From positions 50,394-114,393 of the forward strand of contig NZ_JFHD01000020.1 of assembly GCF_000698575.1 (NCBI RefSeq): a stretch of 64,000 bases of DNA, written 5' to 3'. Under the pieces are notes generated by a model that was not told where the DNA came from, searched no databases, and worked only from the letters and a program-made list of their open reading frames with translations. The translations under genes and the position numbers were made by a program. Below are positions 51,327 through 59,928 of the stretch, in pieces (position 1 is the first letter of the stretch; every line of letters starts with the position of its first letter). This stretch comes from Caballeronia zhejiangensis. Its GTDB lineage: Bacteria > Pseudomonadota > Gammaproteobacteria > Burkholderiales > Burkholderiaceae.

Positions 51327-52126
51327 AGCGGCAGCGGGCGCACGCCTTCTTCATCGACGCGCAGATAGCCGCCGCGCGGCGGGTCCGCGTCGAGTTCCCA
51401 GTCGGGCAGAACCCAGCGCACGCCTGCGACTTCGCGATGCATCGCCGGACGATGCGTGTGGCCGTGAATCAGCGTGTTCGTGCGGCTATTGATGAAGAGT
51501 TCCGCGACCGCTTTCTTCGTCACGTCGTACTTCGCCTTGACGCCGGTGGTCACGCGCGCGCCCTCGCTTTTCGAGCGCATGCGCTGGCCGATGCCCAGGC
51601 GCGTGTCGAGCGGCAACGCCAGAAAGAGCCGTTGCGCGAGCTTGTTGCGCGCGAACGAGCGAAAGGCTTGATAGGCGCGATCGGCGGTGCACAGGCCATC
51701 GCCGTGGGCGAGCACGATGCGCTTGCCGAACGCGGTGATGACGAACGGATCGGGCAGCGGCAGCGCGCCTGCATCTTTCATGAAGCGCTTGCCCAGCAGG
51801 AAATCGCGATTGCCGTGCATCACATATAGGCCGATGCCGCGTTCCGAGAGCGTATGCATGAGGCGCGTCATGCGGCGCGCGAAGCTGGCGCGCGGGTCGG
51901 TCGCGGGGCCGTCGAGAATGTCGTCGCCGATCCAGAACTCGAACAGGTCGCCGAGGATGAAGACCGAATCGGCGTCGTTCGCCGTGACCTCGATGAAATG
52001 CTCGAAGGCCGCAACCGTTTTCGGAATCGCTTCGGAAAGATGCAGATCGCCAATGAAAAACAGCGGGCGCGCGTTTTTCGCTGTGCCCGCTGCTTCGCGA
52101 TCGAATGAAGTCTTCGTATCGATCAT
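51323..52126 (-). CDS. lpxH: UDP-2,3-diacylglucosamine diphosphatase
   Basis: Hydrolyses UDP-2,3-diacylglucosamine to lipid X in lipid A synthesis. The 267-residue protein has the dimetal motifs FIGDLHLSE (Asp27, His29), LGDLFEFWIGDD near 57-68, MHGNRDFLLG near 102-111, LAHGDGLCT near 139-147 and HGHTHRP near 219-225. This is the canonical LpxH; a distant paralogue is at 1517-2479. It is encoded just downstream of ppiB on the minus strand (13-bp gap). Confidence 0.95.
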   Translation of the reverse strand: MIDTKTSFDREAAGTAKNARPLFFIGDLHLSEAIPKTVAAFEHFIEVTANDADSVFILGDLFEFWIGDDILDGPATDPRASFARRMTRLMHTLSERGIGLYVMHGNRDFLLGKRFMKDAGALPLPDPFVITAFGKRIVLAHGDGLCTADRAYQAFRSFARNKLAQRLFLALPLDTRLGIGQRMRSKSEGARVTTGVKAKYDVTKKAVAELFINSRTNTLIHGHTHRPAMHREVAGVRWVLPDWELDADPPRGGYLRVDEEGVRPLPL

Positions 52127-52139
52127 GCAATGACCGTGA

Positions 52140-52631
52140 TCAGACCACGACGGCCTTCTCGATCACCACGTCGTCGACCGGAACGTCCTGGTGGAAGCCC
52201 TTCGAGCCGGTCTTCACCTTCTTGATCTTCTCGACCACGTCCATGCCTTCGACAACCTTGCCGAACACGGTGTAGCCCCAGCCTTGCGGCGTCGGCGACG
52301 AGTGGTTCAGGAAGTCGTTGTCCTTCACGTTGATGAAGAACTGTGCAGTCGCCGAATGCGGGTCGTTCGTGCGCGCCATCGCGATCGAGCCGTTTTCGTT
52401 CTTGAGGCCGTTGTTGGCTTCGTTGTCGATCGGCGCATCGGTCGGCTTCTGCTTCATGCCCGGCTCGAAGCCGCCGCCCTGGATCATGAAGCCATCGATC
52501 ACGCGATGAAACACGGTGTTGTCGTAATGACCCTTCTTCACGTAGTTGAGGAAGTTCTCGACCGTCTTCGGGGCCTTGTCGGCGTCCAGTTCAATCTTGA
52601 TGACGCCGTGGTTCGTATGCAGTTCGACCAT
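52140..52631 (-). CDS. ppiB: Cytoplasmic peptidyl-prolyl cis-trans isomerase B (cyclophilin)
   Basis: A 163-residue cyclophilin without a signal peptide. It shows the active-site segment FHRVIDGFMIQGG near 41-53, the MARTNDPHSATAQFFIN segment near 85-101, and VFGKVVEGMDVVEKI near 122-136. It is downstream of a related, exported cyclophilin, so the pair gives one cytosolic and one periplasmic isomerase. The ppiB-lpxH neighbourhood is also seen in E. coli. Confidence 0.95.
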   Translation of the reverse strand: MVELHTNHGVIKIELDADKAPKTVENFLNYVKKGHYDNTVFHRVIDGFMIQGGGFEPGMKQKPTDAPIDNEANNGLKNENGSIAMARTNDPHSATAQFFINVKDNDFLNHSSPTPQGWGYTVFGKVVEGMDVVEKIKKVKTGSKGFHQDVPVDDVVIEKAVVV

Positions 52632-52705
52632 GATGATGTTCTCTCCATTGTGTTTGATTGAGCCCTGGCGCAGCGCGCGCCAGGTCAGCGACAGGCGCTT
52701 ACGGA

Positions 52706-53287
52706 TTACTGCGGGACCACGGTGGCCGACTCGATCACGGTCGGCTTTTGCGGCACGTCCTGCATCGGGCCGCGCGTGGTGGTCGGGCTGCCTTCGATCT
52801 TCTTCACGACGTCCATGCCCGCGACGACCTTGCCGAACACGGCGTAGCCGTTGCCGTCCGGGCTCGGATAGTCGAGACCCGCATTATCGACGGTATTGAT
52901 GAAGAACTGCGCGGTGGCCGAATTCGGATCGCTCGTGCGCGCCATCGCGAGCGTGCCGGTGGCGTTCTTCAGACCGTTCTTGCTTTCGAGCGGAATCGGC
53001 GCGCGCGTCGGCTTCTCGGCGAAGCTCGTGCTATAGCCGCCGCCCTGGATCATGAAGCCCGGAATCACACGATGAAAGATCGTGCCGCTGTACTGACCGG
53101 ACTTCACGTAGTCGAGAAAGTTCGCGACCGTCTTCGGCGCTTTCTCGGGATACAGCTCGACCTTGATGTCGCCTTGCGTGGTCTTGAAGAGCACGGTGGG
53201 GTGCGCGGCCTGCGCGTTCGGCTGCGCTAACGCAGGCGTGGTCGCGATCAGGGCAGCGCTCGACAGCGCCAACATCAGGAATTTCAT
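52706..53287 (-). CDS. ppiA: Periplasmic peptidyl-prolyl cis-trans isomerase A (cyclophilin)
   Basis: A 193-residue exported cyclophilin. The signal peptide (about 1-22) ends TPALAQ. Core motifs are FHRVIPGFMIQGGG near 71-84 and MARTSDPNSATAQFFIN near 116-132. The ATG at 53287 is chosen because it gives a complete signal peptide; an earlier in-frame start would bury it. It precedes ppiB by 74 bp. The two are about half identical by eye, suggesting an old tandem duplication. Confidence 0.93.
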   Translation of the reverse strand: MKFLMLALSSAALIATTPALAQPNAQAAHPTVLFKTTQGDIKVELYPEKAPKTVANFLDYVKSGQYSGTIFHRVIPGFMIQGGGYSTSFAEKPTRAPIPLESKNGLKNATGTLAMARTSDPNSATAQFFINTVDNAGLDYPSPDGNGYAVFGKVVAGMDVVKKIEGSPTTTRGPMQDVPQKPTVIESATVVPQ

Positions 53288-53341
53288 GAAGGATCGATCC
53301 TCGTGTGGTGAATGCAAACAGTCGGCCGCGAATGCGCCTGC

Positions 53342-54115
53342 TTATGGCTGCGCTTGCGGCGCGACGTATGGCGTGGCCGGCAGCGGGCTCGTCGGGCCGC
53401 CGAACGGCGCGTAATCGTCGGGACCGGGCATCGTCGGCGAGGCGGCTCCGGATGCCGGCGCCCATTCGTCCGCGGCCGGACTTGGCGCAATTGCCGCGCC
53501 CGTTCCCGATGCGCCTTCTGCCGCGCCCGCGCGCTTCTTCGGCGGGTTGTAGATGTTCTGAATCGCCGTGATGCGCTGGCGCGTGAGCGGACTCTTCGAG
53601 CCGAGCGATTGCGCGCGCTTGTACGACTCGCTCGCGAGACGAAGATAAAGATCGCCCAGGTTGTCATAGGCGAGCGCGTAGCCTGGATTCGCCTTGACCG
53701 CGGTTTCGAGCGCGACGCGTGCATCCTCGTAGCGGCCCTTCTTCGCGTAGAGCGCGGCGAGGTTGTTGTACGGCTCCGGCAATTCGGGATAGGCTTGCGT
53801 GAGCTCGGTGAAGGCGGCGATGGCTTCGTCGTCGCGATTCAGGCGCGCGAGCACGGTGGCGCGCTTGAACTTTGCCTGCACGTCGCGCGGGTTGCTCGCG
53901 ATGCGCGCATCGAGTTGTGTTAGCGCGGCGTTCCAGTCCTTGCCCGCGATGGCCGAATCGATCTGCGGCGTGTCGTCGCGAGTTGCGGTCGAGGTCTGCG
54001 CGAGCGCGGCCCCGGACATGCCGACACATGCGAAGCCGAGCGCCGCGATGGCGAGCGTCCGGGAAACGAGCCGGCAAGAGAGTTGCAGAGGCGTGCGCGC
54101 GTGGCGATGAGTCAC
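53342..54115 (-). CDS. Exported TPR-repeat protein
   Basis: A 257-residue protein with a signal peptide (hydrophobic about 18-38, ending AALAQ) and three or so TPR motifs (about 55-165; for example AYPELPEPYNNLAALYAKKG and NPGYALAYDNLGDLYLRL). A Pro/Ala-rich C-terminal tail spans about 185-257. TPR proteins mediate protein contacts; the partner is unknown. The start is a GTG at 54115 without a clear ribosome-binding site, so it is tentative. It lies upstream of ppiA on the same strand (54-bp gap), possibly co-transcribed. Confidence 0.75.
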   Translation of the reverse strand: MTHRHARTPLQLSCRLVSRTLAIAALGFACVGMSGAALAQTSTATRDDTPQIDSAIAGKDWNAALTQLDARIASNPRDVQAKFKRATVLARLNRDDEAIAAFTELTQAYPELPEPYNNLAALYAKKGRYEDARVALETAVKANPGYALAYDNLGDLYLRLASESYKRAQSLGSKSPLTRQRITAIQNIYNPPKKRAGAAEGASGTGAAIAPSPAADEWAPASGAASPTMPGPDDYAPFGGPTSPLPATPYVAPQAQP

Positions 54116-54574
54116 TTGGAATCGAGTCAATGAATGAGGCTGCGAAAGAAGCCGTGAAAGCGGCGAAAGGGACGGCGAGCGCCCGAGCACGCGAAGGCGT
54201 GCGAGCACTGGAGAACGAGCGGAAATGCCCGATGCGGCGTCGTGTCCGGCAAGGCTTTCGGCCCGGCCCGGAGCGCGGCTTGCCATGCCCGCCGCGCGGC
54301 CGCTTCGAGATTTCATAGGCTCAAGTCCCGGTGTTATACTCCGACCCATTCTAACAAAAGGTCTGCACGTCCCGCGCACGAGTCTTGCGCCTGGATCTCC
54401 AGGCGAGCATCTCGCGCCGACTCCAGACTGTCTTTCGCCACTCGTGGCCGTCTCCGTCCTGGTCGCATGACCGTCGTGTTCGCGCTCGCGTGTGGGTCTC
54501 TTCGCTCCCGCGCGTATCGCTCACGGCGCTCGCTGCCCGGCACACGGTTGATTCCGGCCCATGCTTCGCCTTCT
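54116..54574. other. Divergent intergenic region before cysS
   Basis: This 459-bp gap separates the TPR gene (minus) and cysS (plus). It holds the cysS promoter (54312-54340) and a long predicted cysS leader of about 230 nt. A frame open from an ATG at 54467 runs in phase into cysS. No structured riboswitch or tRNA-responsive element was recognised. The first 200 bp contain nothing I can name. Confidence 0.5.
54312..54340 (+). promoter_or_regulatory. Sigma-70 promoter of cysS
   Basis: TTCATA (54312-54317), a 17-bp spacer, then TATACT (54335-54340). Predicted start near 54347. Confidence 0.55.
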
Positions 54575-55972
54575 ATGAACTCGCTGCGCATCTACAACAC
54601 GCTCGCGCGTGACAAGCAAACCTTCACGCCGCTTCGCGCCGGCGAGGTACGCATGTATGTCTGCGGAATCACCGTGTATGACTACTGTCACGTCGGGCAC
54701 GCGCGCATGTTCGTGGTGTTCGACATCGTTCAGCGATGGCTGCGCGAGATCGGCTACAAGGTGACTTACGTCCGCAACATCACCGACATCGACGACAAGA
54801 TCATTCGCCGCGCGGTGGAGAACAACGAATCGATCAAGTCGCTCACGCAGCGTTTCATCGAGGCGATGTATGAGGACATGGACGCGCTCGGCGTCGCGCG
54901 TGCGGACATCGAGCCGCGCGCGACCGAGTTCGTGCCGCAGATGCTCGGCATGATCGATGCGTTGCACGCCAACGGTTATGCATATCAGGCCAAAGACGGC
55001 GACGTGAATTACTCGGTGCGCAAGTTCACCGACTACGGCAAGCTGTCCGGCAAGTCGATCGAAGACTTGCGCGCGGGCGAGCGCGTCACGGCCAACGACG
55101 CCAAGGAAGATCCGCTCGACTTCGTGCTGTGGAAGCAATCGAAGGCGGGCGAGCCGGAAGACACAGGCTGGAACTCGAAGTGGGGCCGCGGGCGTCCCGG
55201 CTGGCACATCGAATGTTCCGCGATGGGCTGCACGTTGCTCGGCGAACAGTTCGACATCCACGGTGGCGGCATGGATCTCCAGTTCCCGCATCACGAGAAC
55301 GAGATCGCGCAGAGCGAAGGCGCAACCGGAAAGCAGTTCGTGAACTACTGGATGCACAACGGCTTTGTGCAGATCGACAGTGAAAAGATGTCGAAGTCGC
55401 TCGGCAACTTTTTCACGATCCGCGAAGTTCTTGAAAAATTTGATGCTGAAGTCGTGCGCTTCTTTATTGCGCGGGCACACTATCGGTCGCCGCTGAATTA
55501 CAGCGACGTGCATATCGACGACGCAAAGAACGCGTTGACGCGCCTATATACGGCGTTGAAGGATGTCGAGCCGGACAATCAGCAACTTGACTGGAGCGAG
55601 GCGAACGCGCAGCGTTTCCAGTCTGCGATGAACGACGACTTCAACACGCCGGTGGCCGTGTCGGTGTTGTTCGATCTCGCGAGCGAAGTGAATCGTACGC
55701 GCGATGCCGCGCTCGCTCGTCAGCTCAAGGGTCTTGCGGGCGTGCTCGGACTGCTTCAGCGCGAGCCGCGTGCGTTCCTGCAGCGGGCGAGCGGCGCAGG
55801 CTCGAGCGAGGGACTCTCGCCGCAAGAGATCGAAGCGAAGATCGCCGAGCGCATCGCCGCGAAGCGGGCGAAGAACTATGCCGAAGCAGACCGGATTCGC
55901 GCTGCATTGCTCGAAGCCGGTATTGCGCTTGAAGACAAACCGGGTGGGTCGACCGAATGGCGCCGCGTTTGA
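54575..55972 (+). CDS. cysS: Cysteinyl-tRNA synthetase
   Basis: Charges tRNA-Cys. The 465-residue class I synthetase has the zinc/catalytic start VCGITVYDYCHVGHAR near 28-43 (zinc Cys and HIGH-like motif). Further zinc ligands are in IECSAMG near 211 and PHHENEIAQSE near 235-245. KMSKSLGN is near 270. The C-terminal anticodon-binding domain follows. The ATG at 54575 gives the usual MNSLRIYNTL start. An in-frame upstream ATG would add 36 Arg-rich residues and is less likely. Confidence 0.96.
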   Translation: MNSLRIYNTLARDKQTFTPLRAGEVRMYVCGITVYDYCHVGHARMFVVFDIVQRWLREIGYKVTYVRNITDIDDKIIRRAVENNESIKSLTQRFIEAMYEDMDALGVARADIEPRATEFVPQMLGMIDALHANGYAYQAKDGDVNYSVRKFTDYGKLSGKSIEDLRAGERVTANDAKEDPLDFVLWKQSKAGEPEDTGWNSKWGRGRPGWHIECSAMGCTLLGEQFDIHGGGMDLQFPHHENEIAQSEGATGKQFVNYWMHNGFVQIDSEKMSKSLGNFFTIREVLEKFDAEVVRFFIARAHYRSPLNYSDVHIDDAKNALTRLYTALKDVEPDNQQLDWSEANAQRFQSAMNDDFNTPVAVSVLFDLASEVNRTRDAALARQLKGLAGVLGLLQREPRAFLQRASGAGSSEGLSPQEIEAKIAERIAAKRAKNYAEADRIRAALLEAGIALEDKPGGSTEWRRV

Positions 55973-56019
55973 GCGCGGCCCTTCGAACCCTCTGATCGAC
56001 TCACCAGGCAGGAGGCAAG

Positions 56020-57039
56020 ATGGCAACGGCCAGGAAGACGCCGGTCAAGCGACCCGCGTCTGTCAGCGATGCGTCGGGCGCAACGAAGCGCGCGAGCAGC
56101 GCACAAACGAAAGTGAACACGCAGAAGATCGATGGCGCAGGTGCGGCGGCCGGCAAGACGGCGAAGCCGGCGCGCAGCGTTGCGCTCAAGGCCGCGAAGC
56201 CGGAGACGGCAACGCGCCTGAACGGCGCTGCGCGCGCATCGAAAGCGGGCACGGAAGAAGCCGAAGCGTCGCCCGCGAAGGGCAACGGCCGCGCGATCGC
56301 AGGCGATGGCGCGCGCGCTCAGGCGCTCGTCGCCGAACGCGGCGAAGTGGTGCGCAAGTCGCGCGTCGTCACATCGGATGCCGCGGTGCCCGTGCAGATC
56401 GGCGGACTCACGCGCGAAGCCGTTCGTCCCGACTACTGGGACCGCGCGTGCGCAGATTTGATGCGACGCGACCGCATACTCAAGAAGCTGATTCCGAAGT
56501 TCGGCGAGATTCATCTCGTCAATCTCGGCGATCCGTTCTCCACGCTCGCGCGTTCCGTTGCCGGCCAGCAGATTTCGGTGAAGGCCGCGCAGGCGATCTG
56601 GGAACGGGTGAAGGGCGCATGTCCCGAGGTTCATCCGGCGCACTTCATCAAGCTCGGTCACGAGAAACTGCAGGCGTGCGGCTTATCCAAACGCAAGGCC
56701 GAGTACATTCTCGATCTCGCGCAGCATTTCGAATCGGGCGCGCTGCACGTCGACGCATGGACGTCGATGGACGACGAAGCCGTCATCGCCGAGCTCACGC
56801 AGATTCGCGGCATCGGCCGATGGACGGCGGAGATGTTCCTCATCTTCAATCTGTCGCGCCCGGACGTCCTGCCGCTCGACGATCTCGGCCTGATTCAGGC
56901 GATCAGCGTCAACTACTTCAGCGGCGAGCCGGTGACGCGCAGCGAGGCGCGCGAAGTGGCGGCGAACTGGGAACCGTGGCGCACGGTCGCGACGTGGTAC
57001 ATGTGGCGCAGCCTCAATCCGATTCCGTCAGATCACTAA
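56020..57039 (+). CDS. DNA-3-methyladenine glycosylase (AlkA/HhH-GPD family) with basic N-terminal tail
   Basis: Removes alkylated bases from DNA. The 339-residue protein has a C-terminal HhH-GPD domain (about 150-330). The hairpin-helix-hairpin segment is LTQIRGIGRWTAEMFLIF near 262-279 and the catalytic Asp is in VLPLDDLGL near 285. SVAGQQISVKAA near 182-193 matches the AlkA/MAG core. The first 120 residues are unusual: rich in Lys, Ala, Arg and Thr, like histone H1 tails, probably disordered DNA contacts. It lacks the N-terminal AlkA_N domain. It follows cysS by 47 bp. Confidence 0.88.
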   Translation: MATARKTPVKRPASVSDASGATKRASSAQTKVNTQKIDGAGAAAGKTAKPARSVALKAAKPETATRLNGAARASKAGTEEAEASPAKGNGRAIAGDGARAQALVAERGEVVRKSRVVTSDAAVPVQIGGLTREAVRPDYWDRACADLMRRDRILKKLIPKFGEIHLVNLGDPFSTLARSVAGQQISVKAAQAIWERVKGACPEVHPAHFIKLGHEKLQACGLSKRKAEYILDLAQHFESGALHVDAWTSMDDEAVIAELTQIRGIGRWTAEMFLIFNLSRPDVLPLDDLGLIQAISVNYFSGEPVTRSEAREVAANWEPWRTVATWYMWRSLNPIPSDH

Positions 57040-57158
57040 AATAACCACGCGAAAAGCGCGCGCTATCGTTGCTTTATAATCGATAGTTCACGCGCGAATT
57101 TTTGAGGGGCGGACGCGGTTAGAATACGCGCTGCCCGATGTTCCCAGGACTCGAACAT

Positions 57159-58130
57159 ATGAAGACCACGTTTCTGGATTTCGAGCAGCCGATCGCTGAA
57201 CTCGAAGCGAAGATCGAAGAACTCCGCTTCGTTCAGGACGATTCCGCTGTCGATATTTCGGAAGAAATCGAGCGGCTGTCGAAGAAGAGCCAGCAGCTCA
57301 CGAAGGATCTCTACGCAAACCTGTCGCCGTGGCAGGTTTCGCAGATTGCGCGTCACCCGCAGCGTCCGTACACGCTCGATTACGTCAGCGAGCTTTTCAC
57401 CGATTTTCATGAATTGCATGGCGACCGCGCATTCGCGGACGACCTTGCGATCGTCGGCGGCTTCGCGCGCTTCAATGGCCAGCCGTGCATGGTGATCGGC
57501 CATCAGAAGGGCCGCGACACGAAGGAACGCGCGCTGCGCAACTTCGGCATGCCGCGTCCGGAAGGCTATCGCAAGGCGGAGCGCCTGATGCGTACCGCCG
57601 AGAAGTTCAGCTTGCCCATTTTCACGTTCGTCGATACGCCGGGCGCGTACCCGGGCATCGGCGCGGAAGAGCGCGGCCAGTCGGAAGCCATCGGCCGCAA
57701 TCTCTATGTGATGGCGGAGCTCAAGACGCCGATCATCACGACGATCATCGGTGAAGGCGGCTCGGGCGGCGCGCTGGCGATCGCCGTCGCCGATACCGTG
57801 ATGATGCTGCAGTTCTCCACGTACTCGGTCATTTCGCCGGAAGGCTGTGCGTCGATCCTGTGGAAGAGCGCGGCGAAGGCGCCGGAAGCGGCCGAAGCGC
57901 TCGGCCTCACGGCGCATCGTCTTAAGGCGCTCGGTCTCATCGACAAGATCGTGAACGAGCCGCTCGGCGGCGCGCATCGCGACGCGAAGGGCATGGCCGC
58001 GCTCCTGCGCCGCGCACTCGCCGATTCGCTGCGTCAGTTCCAGGGCATGAGCGTCAACGACTTGCGCGAGCGCCGCTTCGAAAAGCTGATGGCGTACGGC
58101 AAGTTCAAGGAATCGCTGCCGGGCGCGTAA
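57159..58130 (+). CDS. accA: Acetyl-CoA carboxylase carboxyltransferase subunit alpha
   Basis: With AccD, transfers carboxyl from biotin to acetyl-CoA to make malonyl-CoA for fatty acid synthesis. The 323-residue protein has the N-terminal helical segment FLDFEQPIAELEAKIEELR and the crotonase-like core with VIGHQKGRDTKER near 112-124, VDTPGAYPGIGAEERGQ near 153-169, GEGGSGGALAI near 193-203 and ISPEGCASILW near 220-230. Length is standard (319 in E. coli). tilS follows 43 bp downstream, an order common in proteobacteria. Confidence 0.97.
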   Translation: MKTTFLDFEQPIAELEAKIEELRFVQDDSAVDISEEIERLSKKSQQLTKDLYANLSPWQVSQIARHPQRPYTLDYVSELFTDFHELHGDRAFADDLAIVGGFARFNGQPCMVIGHQKGRDTKERALRNFGMPRPEGYRKAERLMRTAEKFSLPIFTFVDTPGAYPGIGAEERGQSEAIGRNLYVMAELKTPIITTIIGEGGSGGALAIAVADTVMMLQFSTYSVISPEGCASILWKSAAKAPEAAEALGLTAHRLKALGLIDKIVNEPLGGAHRDAKGMAALLRRALADSLRQFQGMSVNDLRERRFEKLMAYGKFKESLPGA

Positions 58131-58173
58131 TCCGTTCCCGTCATCTTCGTCATCTCATCCATCACGAACTCTC

Positions 58174-59601
58174 GTGACATCCGATAACGAAACCCCGGCC
58201 GGCCGCCTCGTGTTACAGGCGGTGCGCGCGGCGGTTTCGGACGCGGACCTTTCCCCGGATTCACTTCTCGCGGTCGCATTGAGCGGCGGGCTCGACTCCA
58301 CCGTGCTGCTCGACGCGGCCGTGAGTTGCTTCGGCGCGCGACGTGTGATCGCGCTGCATGTTCATCACGGTCTGAGTCCGAACGCCAACGCGTGGGCCGC
58401 GCATTGCGAGCGCTTTGCGGCGTCGCTCGGCGTGCGGTATGACGCGCGTCATGTCGATGTCGCGCGGACCGGCGGCGAGAGCCTCGAAGCCACGGCGCGC
58501 GACGCGCGTTATCGCGCGCTCGACGAGCTCTGCGATCAGCATGGCGCGGCGGCGCTGCTCATCGCGCATCATGCCGACGATCAGGCGGAAACCGTGCTGC
58601 TGCAACTGCTGCGCGGCGCGGGCGTCGCGGGCCTCGCGGCGATGGCGCCGCAACGCGCGGACGGCGCCGCGCCGCGTGTGCGTCCGCTGCTGCGCCTGCT
58701 GCGCGCGCAACTGGAGCAATACGCGCACGAGCGCGACCTGAGCTGGATCGACGACGAATCCAACGCCGACACGCGCTATTCGCGCAACGCGCTGCGCCAT
58801 GACGTGCTGCCGATGCTCGCGGTGCATTTTCCCGGCTTTCGCGATGCCCTCGCGCGCACGGCATCGCATGCCGCGGCGGCGCAGCGGCTTTTGGATCAGC
58901 TTGCGCGCATCGATCTGGGACACGTTCAGAGCGCCGACGAAGAGGGCGCGCTCGTGCTCGACGCGTTTCTCGCACTCGACGACGAGCGCGCGATCAATCT
59001 CATGCGTTTCTGGATCCGCTCGCGCGGTTTGATGGCGGCATCGACGGCGCGCATCGCCGACATGTTGCGTCAGTTGCGCGATGCCGCCGCCGCGCGCGAT
59101 GGCCACGCGCTGCGCGTCGATCATGCGGGGCACAGCTTGCGCGTGTATCGCAATCTGCTGTTCTGGGAAGCCGGCGACAGCGCCGATGCGCCCGATCTCG
59201 ATGAAGGCGCGGCCGCGCTCAAAGTCGCGGCGGAACTGCTATGGCAGGGCGAAGAGGTGTGGCGTCTGCCGCAATGGCGCGGCTCGTTCGTGTTCGAGCC
59301 CGCTGATTCTTCCGCCGACGATGTCGTCGGGGAGGGCGTGTTGCGCGCCGCGCCGCTCGTCGCGCGTTCGCGTGCGGGCGGCGAGCGCATGCGCGTCGCG
59401 GCCGAAGCGCCGAGCCGCACGCTCAAGAACCTCTTTCAGGAGCGCGGCGTGCCGGCCTGGAAGCGCGATGTGCCGCTGCTTTTCATCGGCGAGGCGCTGC
59501 TGTTCGTGCCGCATGTCGGCGTGAACCGCGAGGCCGCGCCGAGCGCCGCGCACGGACCGCTGCGGCGCATTTCGTGGCGGCCGGATTTGCTGCTCGTGTG
59601 A
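58174..59601 (+). CDS. tilS: tRNA(Ile)-lysidine synthase
   Basis: Converts C34 of tRNA-Ile(CAU) to lysidine so that it reads AUA. The 475-residue protein has the N-type ATP PP-loop SGGLDST near 37-43, a second conserved segment LIAHHADDQAETVLLQLLRG near 129-148, the NxxxxYxRNxLR-type SNADTRYSRNALRH near 196-209 and a C-terminal TilS domain near 385-475. Start is GTG at 58174. It is in the accA-tilS order found in many proteobacteria. Confidence 0.95.
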   Translation: MTSDNETPAGRLVLQAVRAAVSDADLSPDSLLAVALSGGLDSTVLLDAAVSCFGARRVIALHVHHGLSPNANAWAAHCERFAASLGVRYDARHVDVARTGGESLEATARDARYRALDELCDQHGAAALLIAHHADDQAETVLLQLLRGAGVAGLAAMAPQRADGAAPRVRPLLRLLRAQLEQYAHERDLSWIDDESNADTRYSRNALRHDVLPMLAVHFPGFRDALARTASHAAAAQRLLDQLARIDLGHVQSADEEGALVLDAFLALDDERAINLMRFWIRSRGLMAASTARIADMLRQLRDAAAARDGHALRVDHAGHSLRVYRNLLFWEAGDSADAPDLDEGAAALKVAAELLWQGEEVWRLPQWRGSFVFEPADSSADDVVGEGVLRAAPLVARSRAGGERMRVAAEAPSRTLKNLFQERGVPAWKRDVPLLFIGEALLFVPHVGVNREAAPSAAHGPLRRISWRPDLLLV

Positions 59602-59928
59602 GGCGCTTTGGGCAAACGTTGCGCCGAAGCCGGTAAAATCGCCGTCACCGGTGCCTCATCTTGTAATTTCAGCCTCGATCGGGTACGGTAACTCGTTTTC
59701 GCCCAAGCGCGTTTTTGCGCGGCATCTGCGTTCAAAAGACTCGATTTCGCCCGCAACGACGCATCCGCTCGCGTCGCTTATCAATGGCGCGAGCGTGCGA
59801 AGGGCGTGCGGCAGCGCCCGCGTATCGTAGCCGGCTTCGACATCCCCTGAAGCGATCGAGCGCGAGTCTCGAGCGTTCTCGCGTCAAAGCGCGTGAAGCG
59901 CGGTTTTCTCTCCAGTTCAAGAACGACA
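59602..59928. other. Intergenic region before aspartate kinase
   Basis: A 327-bp stretch without a supported gene. TAAAAT at 59634-59639 may be a -10 element, which would give a leader of about 280 nt. A weak TTGGGC lies 20 bp upstream. No lysine riboswitch was recognised. Confidence 0.4.
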
